Source of the DNA: an uncultured Clostridia bacterium
Lineage (GTDB): Bacteria > Bacillota > Clostridia > Oscillospirales > Oscillospiraceae
Assembly: GCA_947177115.1 (NCBI GenBank)
Contig: CAMWTG010000126.1
Span: 1 to 7,856 of the forward strand
Length of the DNA stretch: 7,856 nucleotides
Reading direction: 5' to 3'
Under the pieces are notes generated by a model. It ran no database searches, was not told the origin of the DNA, and saw only the letters and a program-made list of their open reading frames with translations. This document shows, one piece after another, positions 1-6,284 of the stretch. Within the stretch, counting starts at the first letter, position 1; the number at the start of each line of letters is the position of its first letter. Both the position numbers and the translations under genes were made by a program.

Positions 1-938
1 GACGCCGCCGGCCCTCCGCTCCGGACTACCGCCAGCTCCAGAATGGCTGGCACGGTCTTCTCCGCGCCAATGGCCATGATGTGGACGCCGGTGGAGAGCT
101 TCTCCCCATTGATCTTCGCGATCAGCTCCGCCGCCATCTCCATGCCCAGCTTGGCGGGGAGGCCCTTGACCCCTTTTTCCTTCCCTTCCGCCGCCGCGGC
201 GTCCAGGCGGGCGATCATCTCCTCCGGCACGGCGATGCCGGGGACGTTCTCATTCATGAACCGGGCCATGCCCGCGCTCTTCAAGGGGATGATCCCCGCC
301 ATGATGGGAACATGGATCCCCGCCTTTTCCACGTCCTCCAGGAAATCCCGGAACTGGTCCAGATCAAAGATCCCCTGGGTCTGTATGTACGCCGCCCCGG
401 CCTCCGCCTTCTGGCGCAGCTTGTTGATCTGCAGCGCCCGGGGCTCGTAGACGGGCGTGACCGCCGCGCCCTTGAAAAGCCTGGGCGCAGGGCCGGAGAG
501 GGGATTGCCGCCGCAGTCCGCGCCGGTCTCCTCCATCCGGGAGAGCATCCGCAGGATGCCCACGGAATCCAGATCGTACACCGGCTTGGAATCCTTGCAG
601 TCGCCCACCACGGGGTGGTCCCCGGTGAGGGCCAGAACGGCATCAATGCCGAAGGAGGCGGCGGACAGCACGTCCCCCATGACAGCCATGCGGCTGCGGT
701 CCCGGCCGGTGATCTGGAGGATGGGCTCCAGCCCGGCCTGCTTGAGATGGATGCACAGGCCCAGGGAGGAGGCTTTCAGGCAGGCGGACTGCATATCGGT
801 GACGTTGACGGCGTGGACCTTGCCCCGCAGGAGTTCAGCGGCGGCCAGCTGCTCCGAGAAATCGCAGCCCTTGGGCGGGGCCATCTCCGCAGTGACGGCG
901 AACGCGCCGGAGGTTAAGGCTTTTTGCAGCTCACTCAT
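1..938 (-). CDS. metF: methylenetetrahydrofolate reductase, MetF subunit (3' end cut by window edge)
   Basis: Catalytic flavoprotein subunit that reduces 5,10-methylene-tetrahydrofolate to 5-methyl-tetrahydrofolate in the cytoplasm, feeding methionine synthesis or the methyl branch of the Wood-Ljungdahl pathway. Seen: 312 codons open to the left edge. The N-terminus reads MSELQKALTSGAFAVTAEM and continues into APPKG, the family's E-x-x-PPKG segment with the conserved acidic residue (E18). LTGDHP (around residues 104-109) matches the conserved L-x-GD-x-P motif, and GIHIMAIG-type sequence (GVHIMAIGAEKTVP) near residue 290 is the usual end of the TIM barrel. The family is normally about 290-310 residues, so only a few codons should be missing. 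The last visible residues (ELAVVRSGGPAA) are a less typical tail, so a small frameshift there cannot be excluded. The ATG at 938-936 has GGGAG eight bases upstream and overlaps the metV stop as ATGA. The pairing with metV identifies the anaerobic MetVF type rather than a stand-alone enzyme. Confidence 0.92.
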   Translation of the reverse strand, partial: MSELQKALTSGAFAVTAEMAPPKGCDFSEQLAAAELLRGKVHAVNVTDMQSACLKASSLGLCIHLKQAGLEPILQITGRDRSRMAVMGDVLSAASFGIDAVLALTGDHPVVGDCKDSKPVYDLDSVGILRMLSRMEETGADCGGNPLSGPAPRLFKGAAVTPVYEPRALQINKLRQKAEAGAAYIQTQGIFDLDQFRDFLEDVEKAGIHVPIMAGIIPLKSAGMARFMNENVPGIAVPEEMIARLDAAAAEGKEKGVKGLPAKLGMEMAAELIAKINGEKLSTGVHIMAIGAEKTVPAILELAVVRSGGPAA

Positions 939-1585
939 GACTTCTTCTCCCTTAAATTGATGTGGCGGGGGTAGGACACCCCGGCGTAGCCCTTGTCGGG
1001 GCGGGTCTGGCCCAGCTTATCCAGCTGGCCGATGGCCTCCAGACGCTTGTAGATCAGGATCCAGGCGCAGTCGTTTTCAGGGTTGACCTCGCACTTGCCG
1101 TTTTTCTGACCGCCGCAGGGGCCGTTGACCAGGCTTTTAGCGCACTTGGTGATGGGGCAGACGCCGCCAGTGGAGCCCAGAACGCAGTCGCCGCACATGC
1201 GGCAGTACTCATGGAAGATGCCGATCCGCTCGATCTGGCCCAGGAACATGGTGTTGTTGGCGGGATAGACGGGGAGCTGGATGTTGTCGGCCACGGTCTG
1301 CACGCCATCGCCGCAGGAGAGGCCCACAATGGCCTCCGCGCCGCTGTCCTTGACGGCCTTCAGCTCCCGCTTGACCAGCATCTTGTGGCAGCACTCATCC
1401 GGCAGGACGGAGGCGACTACTTCCTTCCCGTTCTCCTCCAGGAAGGCTTTCATTTCCTCCAATTCCTTCTCTCCGCCCGTCTGGCAGGCGGAGGCGCACT
1501 GGCCGCAGCCCACAAGGGCCACTTTTTTTGTCTCCCCCAGGAGGGACAGGAGTTCTTCCGGGGGCTTTTTTTGGGTAATGATCAT
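935..1585 (-). CDS. metV: methylenetetrahydrofolate reductase iron-sulfur/zinc subunit, MetV-like (MTHFR C-terminal domain family)
   Basis: Small metal-binding partner of MetF. In acetogens MetV docks on MetF and carries iron-sulfur clusters that pass electrons to the flavin; that role is known for the family and inferred here. Seen: 216 residues with 14 cysteines. The N-terminal half has C-x2-C-x3-C (C27, C30, C34), a CC pair (65-66) and C91. The C-terminal half has the hallmark C128-x2-C-x2-C134 stretch followed by C143, C148, then NGPCGG (C157), C165 and C173, ending in WILIYKRL. The length is typical for the family. The ATG at 1585-1583 follows a purine-rich GGAGGAGGAA about eight bases upstream. 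The stop codon shares bases with the metF start, implying translational coupling and a fixed subunit ratio. No rnfC2-like gene follows in the part that is visible, so the electron donor is unknown. Confidence 0.93.
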   Translation of the reverse strand: MIITQKKPPEELLSLLGETKKVALVGCGQCASACQTGGEKELEEMKAFLEENGKEVVASVLPDECCHKMLVKRELKAVKDSGAEAIVGLSCGDGVQTVADNIQLPVYPANNTMFLGQIERIGIFHEYCRMCGDCVLGSTGGVCPITKCAKSLVNGPCGGQKNGKCEVNPENDCAWILIYKRLEAIGQLDKLGQTRPDKGYAGVSYPRHINLREKKS

Positions 1586-1602
1586 GTTTCGTTTCCTCCT
1601 CC
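1586..1602 (-). promoter_or_regulatory. strong ribosome binding site of metV
   Basis: The minus strand reads GGAGGAGGAAACGAAAC immediately before the metV ATG. It fixes the start at 1585 and suggests high translation of metVF. Confidence 0.75.
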
Positions 1603-1614
1603 ATTGGTAGTTTT

Positions 1615-1658
1615 ATCTTAACTGATTCCGGATAATAAATCAAGAGGACATTTGTCAA
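1615..1658 (-). promoter_or_regulatory. candidate metVF promoter(s)
   Basis: Two overlapping sigma-A-like possibilities on the minus strand. The first has TTGATT (1643-1638), a 17-base spacer and TAAGAT (1620-1615), giving a leader of roughly 22 bases. The second has a perfect TTGACA (1658-1653), but the -10 options after it (TATTAT at 15 bases or TTATCC at 17 bases) are off in spacing or sequence. Which one is used cannot be decided by eye. Confidence 0.5.
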
Positions 1659-1690
1659 GGGGGGATTTCACCAAAAGGCAAAATCCCCCC
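1659..1690 (-). terminator. 10-bp GC-rich hairpin after the DUF1349 gene, terminator-like
   Basis: GGGGGGATTT (1659-1668) pairs perfectly with AAATCCCCCC (1681-1690) across a 12-base loop. It lies 13 bases beyond the DUF1349 stop and directly abuts the TTGACA box in front of metV. Its position fits a terminator for the gene to its right, but no real T-run follows on either strand, so it may instead be a structural repeat or an RNA stabiliser. Confidence 0.45.
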
Positions 1691-1703
1691 AATTAAGTTA
1701 AAA

Positions 1704-2309
1704 TTATCTTCCATCTGGCTGCTGCCCATCGTGGGCCTTCCATTGGCATTCAGTAAACTCTATGTTAGTAAAAATAGCTTTGAACGAAGAATCCTCCGGT
1801 GAGCAGGCATAGACGCCAAACTTGACTGTGCCACTCCCCCTATCCATATGACAAATGCGCATTTGGCTATAGTGGACGCCATCTTCAGCGCATTCAATAC
1901 AATAATCATCTTCACGCCGGCTGAAACGATACCACATGGATTTGATTGCAGCAGAAATAGCGGTAGTTGCCCAGTCAGAATACCCGTTGTTTGTTACAAC
2001 ACTGCCTAAATGTTGGAAATCTTCGTTCTCATATTCAACGGAGCCTTTCAGCCAGTTTTCACTGTCCAAATACATAACAATACCACATTGGTCAAATCTG
2101 TGATGGCTTTCAGAAAAATCAGTTTTAACAATAAAGCTGAAAAACTTTTCATCCGTTTCCATTTGAAGCACCGGTGCGTTATCATTTTGAAAATGGTAAT
2201 AGGTCCTCTGCCACAGGTCGGTGTGTGGAGCCGTGACGATCTCTACTTTTGTGCTGTCAATATGACATTGCTTTGGCTTTCGTGTCCACTTAAACCTTGT
2301 CATATCCAT
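1704..2309 (-). CDS. DUF1349 family protein (concanavalin-like fold)
   Basis: Predicted soluble cytoplasmic protein of 201 residues; its biochemical role is not established. DUF1349 proteins have a concanavalin A/glucanase-like beta-sandwich, and the family includes yeast Ree1. Seen: an N-terminal FKWTRKP segment; TDLWQRTYYHF near residues 30-40; a central CGIVMYLDSENWLKG segment near 75-90 (the typical 'D-x-G-hydrophobic-D-x-E-x-W-x-K' block); LGSVVTNNGYSDW near 100-115; and a C-terminal GVYACSPEDSSFKAIFTN block near 163-181. There is no signal peptide or membrane segment. I chose the ATG at 2309-2307, which has GGGGG about eight bases upstream; a GTG at 2324 would add five residues and an ATG at 2303 would remove two. 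The gene has its own promoter and a hairpin after it, so it is probably monocistronic. It is clearly AT-richer than both neighbours (about 38% GC by hand count over 1981-2040), which points to horizontal acquisition. Confidence 0.87.
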   Translation of the reverse strand: MDMTRFKWTRKPKQCHIDSTKVEIVTAPHTDLWQRTYYHFQNDNAPVLQMETDEKFFSFIVKTDFSESHHRFDQCGIVMYLDSENWLKGSVEYENEDFQHLGSVVTNNGYSDWATTAISAAIKSMWYRFSRREDDYCIECAEDGVHYSQMRICHMDRGSGTVKFGVYACSPEDSSFKAIFTNIEFTECQWKAHDGQQPDGR

Positions 2310-2355
2310 GCTGCTTTCCCCCACACTTTCGATTTGTCAAAATTGATATGGGTAA

Positions 2356-2384
2356 AGTATACCACTTTCATAAGCGACATTCAA
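2356..2384 (-). promoter_or_regulatory. promoter of the DUF1349 gene
   Basis: The minus strand shows TTGAAT (2384-2379), exactly 17 bases, then TATACT (2361-2356) preceded by TGG, an extended -10. Transcription should start near 2349, giving a leader of about 40 bases. An inverted repeat AAAGT-5-ACTTT (2354-2368) overlaps the -10 and could be a repressor site. Confidence 0.75.
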
Positions 2385-2437
2385 CCCTTTATACATTACA
2401 TCGCAAGAGGAGATGGGGAAAATCCATTTTTGAGATA

Positions 2438-2516
2438 CACGATCCCTCAAATGGCAGGATCCGTGTAGGGGCGAGCATTGCTCGCCCGTTTCTAATGGAA
2501 AATCCCTGGGATCGTG
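2438..2516. repeat. 79-base nested inverted-repeat element between exporter and DUF1349 genes
   Basis: Outer arms CACGATCCC (2438-2446) and GGGATCGTG (2508-2516) are perfect 9-base inverted repeats. At the centre, GGGCGAGCATTGCTCGCCC (2469-2487) is a perfect 9+1+9 palindrome preceded by TGTAG. The layout resembles small dispersed palindromic repeats or MITE-like elements; similar 'TGTAGGGGCG...CGCCC' palindromes are, from memory, common in gut clostridia. It lies just past the stop of the last transporter gene, so it could also end or stabilise that transcript, although no T-run follows the central hairpin on the minus strand. Confidence 0.6.
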
Positions 2517-2530
2517 CGGGCACGGCTTTC

Positions 2531-4375
2531 TCAATAATACCGCGCCTGGGCCCGCCAGAGCCGGGCGTACAGGCCCTCCCGGGCAAGAAGCTCCTCATGA
2601 GCGCCCGTCTGGGTGATGCACCCGCCGTCAAAGACATACACCAGGTCGCAGAAGCGGCAGGAGGACATCCGGTGGGAGATATAAATGCTGGTCTTGCCCT
2701 CCACCATCTGGCCGAAGCGGCTGTAGATCTCGTACTCGCTGACCGGGTCCAGGGCGGCGGTGGGCTCGTCCAGAATGACCACGGGGGCGTCCTTGTAGAG
2801 CGCCCGGGCCAGGGCCAGCTTCTGCCCCTCGCCGCCGGAGAGCTCCACGCCGTCCTCCTTCTGCTGGTAGAGCCCCGTCTCCAAGCCCTCCGCCATGCTT
2901 TCCACCCGCTCTTTCATCCCCGCTTTCTCCAGGCACGCCCAGACCCGCTCCGGGTCGTAGTCCACGCTGGCGGCCACGTTTTCCCCCAGCTTCATGGAGA
3001 ACAGCTTGAAGTCCTGGAACACCACCGACAGCAGGGACAGATACTCCCCATAGTCGTATTTCCGGATGTCGATGCCGTTGAGCAGGATCTCCCCCTCCGT
3101 GGGGTCGTAGAGGCGGCAGAGGAGCTTGATAAAGGTGGTCTTGCCCGCGCCGTTGGGGCCTACAATGGCCAGCTTCCGGCCCTTAGGCAGGACACAGCTG
3201 ACATGCCGCAGGCTCCACTGTTTCTGGTTAGGATAGCGGAAGGAGACGTCCCGGAATTCCAGGTCGTAGTCCCCATCGTCCCGCTTTTCCACCGGGAGGG
3301 TGCCGTTGTACTTCTCCGATGGGGTATCCAGGAAGGCCGCGAACTCCTTCATATACTTCCGGTGCAGGTCCATGCGCCCCAGCATCTCGATGCCCCGGCT
3401 CACCGCCCCGGCGAAAGCCGTGATGGCCCCCACCTGCATGGACACCGCACCCACGGTGATAAGCCCCGCCATGGCTTTCAGCCCCACGAAGGCGTAGGCC
3501 AGCAGCACCGTCCCCAGGTTCACCACCGCGATCAGGGACAGGATCATCTGCTCCCGCATATAGTTTTTCTTGAACCGGGCATTTTTGGTTTTCTCGTTGC
3601 GCATGAACTTGTCCATGACCATACCGGCCATATCATAGGTCCGCAGGTCCTTCCCTACCGGATAATCCAGCAGGCTGTAAAACGCCCCGAAGCGGCGGTT
3701 GCCATCGATACCGCCCTCATACATTTCCATGTCCACCTTGTTGACCCACTTGGTCAGAGGGATGCAAACCGCCGTCACCCCCAGAGCCGCCGCCAGCAGC
3801 GCCAGCGCCGCCCACGGGGAGTCCAGCGCCCGCACCCACACCGGCGCGTCCGCCGCCACGTCTCCCCGGACAAACAGGCGGCTCACCGTCAGCAGGGCAT
3901 AGATGATCGTGGCCCCGTACTCCAGCCCATCGGTCAGCTCCTGGAGAAAGCCCATCGTGCCGCCGCCTCCGCCGCAGTTGCGGCTGCCCTCCACGGCCCG
4001 GGTCTTCTTGTCCATGATCTCCTGGGTTTCCAGCTGCTGATAGTCCATGGTCAGGCACTTTTTCACGATGGCGATGTCCGTCAGGTTGTCGGACTTGCGC
4101 CGCTGGGTCACCTGATACTGCTCAAGCAGCTTGGAGGCCAGGCCCAGGCCGAGATTCAGCCCCACCATCCACCAGACCAGGGTCATGACCCCCTCGCCGC
4201 CGGACAGCAGGCGGTCCAATATCCGCGCCCCCAGGATGATGCTGACGAAGGGGAAGGCTGAATCCACCAGTGCGGACAGCACCGTCACCGGCAGCAGCCC
4301 CGGCATCTCCTCCGACACCACCCGCAGGGATGCCCGGAAGTCCCGGAAAAATTCCCGCAGTTCAGTTTTCTTCAT
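2531..4375 (-). CDS. ABC exporter half-transporter (permease-ATPase fusion), second gene of pair
   Basis: Membrane exporter subunit of 614 residues, the usual length for a half-transporter with a fused ATPase. The N-terminal transmembrane domain has about six hydrophobic segments (roughly residues 27-50, 63-84, 150-170, 187-207, 276-300, 302-325). The ATPase domain has Walker A GPNGAGKT (406-413), Q-loop Q454, signature LSGGE (512-516) followed by GQKLALARAL, Walker B VVILDE (532-537) with the catalytic Glu present, and H-loop H568. The signature has E where Q is usual and lacks the usual RQR, so one composite ATP site of the dimer may be degenerate. A run of five glycines (135-139) lies in the first cytoplasmic loop. 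There is no N-terminal C39 peptidase. The ATG at 4375 has AGGAGG nine bases upstream, inside the preceding gene, and overlaps it by 14 bases, so the two subunits are co-translated and probably heterodimerise. The substrate is unknown; peptides, antimicrobials or lipids are possible. Confidence 0.92.
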   Translation of the reverse strand: MKKTELREFFRDFRASLRVVSEEMPGLLPVTVLSALVDSAFPFVSIILGARILDRLLSGGEGVMTLVWWMVGLNLGLGLASKLLEQYQVTQRRKSDNLTDIAIVKKCLTMDYQQLETQEIMDKKTRAVEGSRNCGGGGGTMGFLQELTDGLEYGATIIYALLTVSRLFVRGDVAADAPVWVRALDSPWAALALLAAALGVTAVCIPLTKWVNKVDMEMYEGGIDGNRRFGAFYSLLDYPVGKDLRTYDMAGMVMDKFMRNEKTKNARFKKNYMREQMILSLIAVVNLGTVLLAYAFVGLKAMAGLITVGAVSMQVGAITAFAGAVSRGIEMLGRMDLHRKYMKEFAAFLDTPSEKYNGTLPVEKRDDGDYDLEFRDVSFRYPNQKQWSLRHVSCVLPKGRKLAIVGPNGAGKTTFIKLLCRLYDPTEGEILLNGIDIRKYDYGEYLSLLSVVFQDFKLFSMKLGENVAASVDYDPERVWACLEKAGMKERVESMAEGLETGLYQQKEDGVELSGGEGQKLALARALYKDAPVVILDEPTAALDPVSEYEIYSRFGQMVEGKTSIYISHRMSSCRFCDLVYVFDGGCITQTGAHEELLAREGLYARLWRAQARYY

Positions 4376-6179
4376 GCGCTTCGGCCTCCTTCTCGTCCTT
4401 GTACCAGGAACTTTGCACCTCGAACAGCCTGGCGTAGGCCCCGCCCCGCGCCAGCAATTCCCTGTGGGAACCCATCTCCGTGATCCGGCCCCCGTCCATG
4501 TAGACCACCCGGTCGCAGAACTGGGTGGACCCCAGGCGGTGGGAGATGAACACGCTGGTTTTGTCCGCCGTCTCCTGGGCGTATTTGTAGTACAGATCCG
4601 CCTCCGCCAGGGGGTCCAGGGCGGCGGTGGGTTCGTCCAGAATCAGCAGAGGAGCGTCTTTATAAAGGGCGCGGGCGAAGCTCAGCCGCTGCCGCTGCCC
4701 TCCGGACAGCTCCACGCCGTCCTTCTCCATCTGCTGGGTCAGGTGGGTGTCCAGGCCCTTGGGCAGGTTTTCCACCGTTTCCCGCAGGCCAGCCTTGCCG
4801 ATGCTCTCCCACACCCTCGACCGGTCGTAGTTCTCCCGGCCCGCCAGATTCTCCCCGATGGTAAAGGGCAGCAGGCTTACGTCCTGGAACACGGTCCCCA
4901 CCAGCTGGAAATACTCTTCCTGGCTGAACTGCTCCGCCGGTACGCCGTCTATCAGGATTTCCCCGCTGTCCGGGCGGTAGAGGCCCGACAGCAGCTTCAC
5001 CAGCGTGGTCTTGCCCGCGCCGTTGAGACCCACCAGGGCGATCTTCTCCCCCGGCTCCAGGGTGAGGCTCAGGCGGTCGATAGTGGGCGCTTTTGCGTCC
5101 GGGTAGGTAAAGGTCACGTCCCGCAGCTCCACTCTGGGAGGACGGCGGAGATCGTCAGCTTTTGCGTCTTCGCCGTTGGGGGGTGCATCGTCCTCATCAA
5201 GGAAATTCCGGAGGGTGTTGAACGCGATGTTATAGTAGAGGAGATTATCGTTGATATGGATAAACTCATTCAACCAGGCGGTAAGAGTTGACAGAACGCC
5301 CAGGGAAAACGTGAATCCCGCCGCGTCCACCTGTCCGGCCAGGAACGCCGATATCAGTACGGTATAGGCCAGGATATCCCGCAATGCCAGGAACAGGGTA
5401 TCGCTGACGCTGCCCACGGCCTTCCGCCGGAACAGCCGGTTTCGCCATGTCCACCGCCGCCGGTACACGGCCCGCAGGGACGTAAGGAACCAGTCCTCCA
5501 TGCGGTAGAGCCGCACGTCCTTGCCGTTGGCTGGCTTGTCGGCCTGTGAGTTGAGATAGTCCTGCTCCCGATAGTTCTGCTTCTGCGACTCCAGGGAACC
5601 CTGCTCATACCGCCGCACCAGGGATGCGGCGGCATAGTTGGCAACGGTCATGCCCGCCAGCACCAGCAGGATGCGCCAGTCCAGCATGACCGCCGCCGTT
5701 CCGTAGATCAGGATGCCCAGCAGGCTCCGCAGCCAGGGCTCCACGGCATAAAGCAGCTCGTTCACGCCGCCGGACATGGGGTTGCCCGCCTGATTCTTGG
5801 CGGTAGCCAGCCGCTTCTGCTCCTCAGCGGATTCCAGCTTGCCGTAGTCCATGGTCATGGCCTTCTCCATCACCATCGCTACGCAGACTTCCATGCGGAA
5901 ATTGTCCCGCAGGATAAGGTTCCGGTTCTCCAGCCAGTCCCGTAGGAAGGTTCCCCCGGCGTAGAGGACCATCAGCCCCACAATGACCGCCAGATACTGC
6001 CCCATACCGCCGCCCCCGGTCAGCGCCGCCACCGCCGCCGCAGGCAGCAGGGTGGACACCAGCGGCAGCAGCAGCTTTGCCGCGATCAGCGCCGCCAGCA
6101 GCAGCGGATACCACTTCTCGTACTTGACCAGCAGCTTCAGCAGCCAGATCTCGTTGCTGAGCGCCGAATGTTTTTTCAC
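4362..6179 (-). CDS. ABC exporter half-transporter (permease-ATPase fusion), first gene of pair
   Basis: Membrane exporter subunit of 605 residues and partner of the gene that follows. The N-terminal half carries about six hydrophobic segments (two clear ones near 24-52 and 61-79, the last pair near 265-305). The ATPase half has Walker A GLNGAGKT (384-391), Q432, canonical signature LSGGQRQR (491-498), Walker B LLILDE (511-516) and H547. The C-terminal tail is charged and glutamate-rich. I chose the GTG at 6179-6177 because GGGAG lies eight bases before it; a GTG at 6188 has no room for a ribosome binding site and would add three residues. The gene sits directly behind a promoter and a candidate LytTR operator and downstream of the two-component pair, so export is probably under control of that system. 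The canonical signature here and the altered one in the partner fit an asymmetric heterodimer. Confidence 0.92.
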   Translation of the reverse strand: MKKHSALSNEIWLLKLLVKYEKWYPLLLAALIAAKLLLPLVSTLLPAAAVAALTGGGGMGQYLAVIVGLMVLYAGGTFLRDWLENRNLILRDNFRMEVCVAMVMEKAMTMDYGKLESAEEQKRLATAKNQAGNPMSGGVNELLYAVEPWLRSLLGILIYGTAAVMLDWRILLVLAGMTVANYAAASLVRRYEQGSLESQKQNYREQDYLNSQADKPANGKDVRLYRMEDWFLTSLRAVYRRRWTWRNRLFRRKAVGSVSDTLFLALRDILAYTVLISAFLAGQVDAAGFTFSLGVLSTLTAWLNEFIHINDNLLYYNIAFNTLRNFLDEDDAPPNGEDAKADDLRRPPRVELRDVTFTYPDAKAPTIDRLSLTLEPGEKIALVGLNGAGKTTLVKLLSGLYRPDSGEILIDGVPAEQFSQEEYFQLVGTVFQDVSLLPFTIGENLAGRENYDRSRVWESIGKAGLRETVENLPKGLDTHLTQQMEKDGVELSGGQRQRLSFARALYKDAPLLILDEPTAALDPLAEADLYYKYAQETADKTSVFISHRLGSTQFCDRVVYMDGGRITEMGSHRELLARGGAYARLFEVQSSWYKDEKEAEAHEEN

Positions 6180-6208
6180 TTGGATCACTCCCTTTCATTG
6201 CTGGACGC

Positions 6209-6237
6209 AGTATACCACAGCTTTCCCCGAAAAAGAA
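6209..6237 (-). promoter_or_regulatory. promoter of the ABC exporter operon (extended -10, weak -35)
   Basis: The minus strand has TATACT (6214-6209) preceded by TGG, an extended -10, with a leader of roughly 20-25 bases. Seventeen bases further upstream is only TTCTTT (6237-6232), a poor -35. Promoters of this shape often need an activator, which fits the repeats just upstream. Confidence 0.65.
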
Positions 6238-6253
6238 AATTCGCGCACGAATT
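6228..6253 (-). terminator. weak rho-independent terminator-like hairpin after the kinase gene
   Basis: AATTCG-TGCG-CGAATT (6253-6238, minus strand) is a perfect 6-bp stem with a 4-base loop, followed by TTCTTTTTC (6237-6229). The stem is short and AT-rich, so termination is probably partial. It overlaps the candidate operator and the -35 region of the exporter promoter. Confidence 0.4.
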
Positions 6254-6276
6254 GTAAAAATCCGAGCGCGAAATGC
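6247..6276 (-). promoter_or_regulatory. candidate LytTR-type operator (two direct repeats, 12-base gap)
   Basis: On the minus strand GCATTTCGC (6276-6268) and ACAATTCGT (6255-6247) are imperfect direct repeats separated by exactly 12 bases, the spacing known for AgrA/ComE-type regulators. The downstream copy fits 8 of 9 positions of the published-type LytTR pattern [TA][AC][CA]GTTN[AG][TG]; the upstream copy fits about 6. The pair ends about nine bases before the weak -35, a position suited to activation. Binding by the neighbouring regulator is inferred. Confidence 0.4.
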
Positions 6277-6284
6277 AGGTCCGG

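Noticed and set aside
81..1621. Several plus-strand open frames opposite metF and metV
   Set aside because: Antisense to clear family members; no ribosome binding site or domain signal.
2334..2340. TTGACA on the minus strand just before the DUF1349 gene
   Set aside because: Too close to the start codon, with no -10 at a workable distance; the TTGAAT-17-TATACT pair upstream is far better.
2515..2530. CGTG-CCCG-CACG mini-hairpin just after the exporter stop as a terminator
   Set aside because: Only four base pairs and no T-run; the nested palindrome further on is the stronger structure.
2297..4261. Very long plus-strand open frame of about 650 codons opposite the second ABC gene
   Set aside because: It is antisense to a gene with all ABC motifs, is rich in His/Gln/Gly/Arg as expected for a GC-rich shadow frame, and shows no recognisable domain.
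4131..5291. Long plus-strand open frame opposite the junction of the two ABC genes
   Set aside because: Shadow frame; spans two real antisense genes and has low-complexity composition with no family motif.
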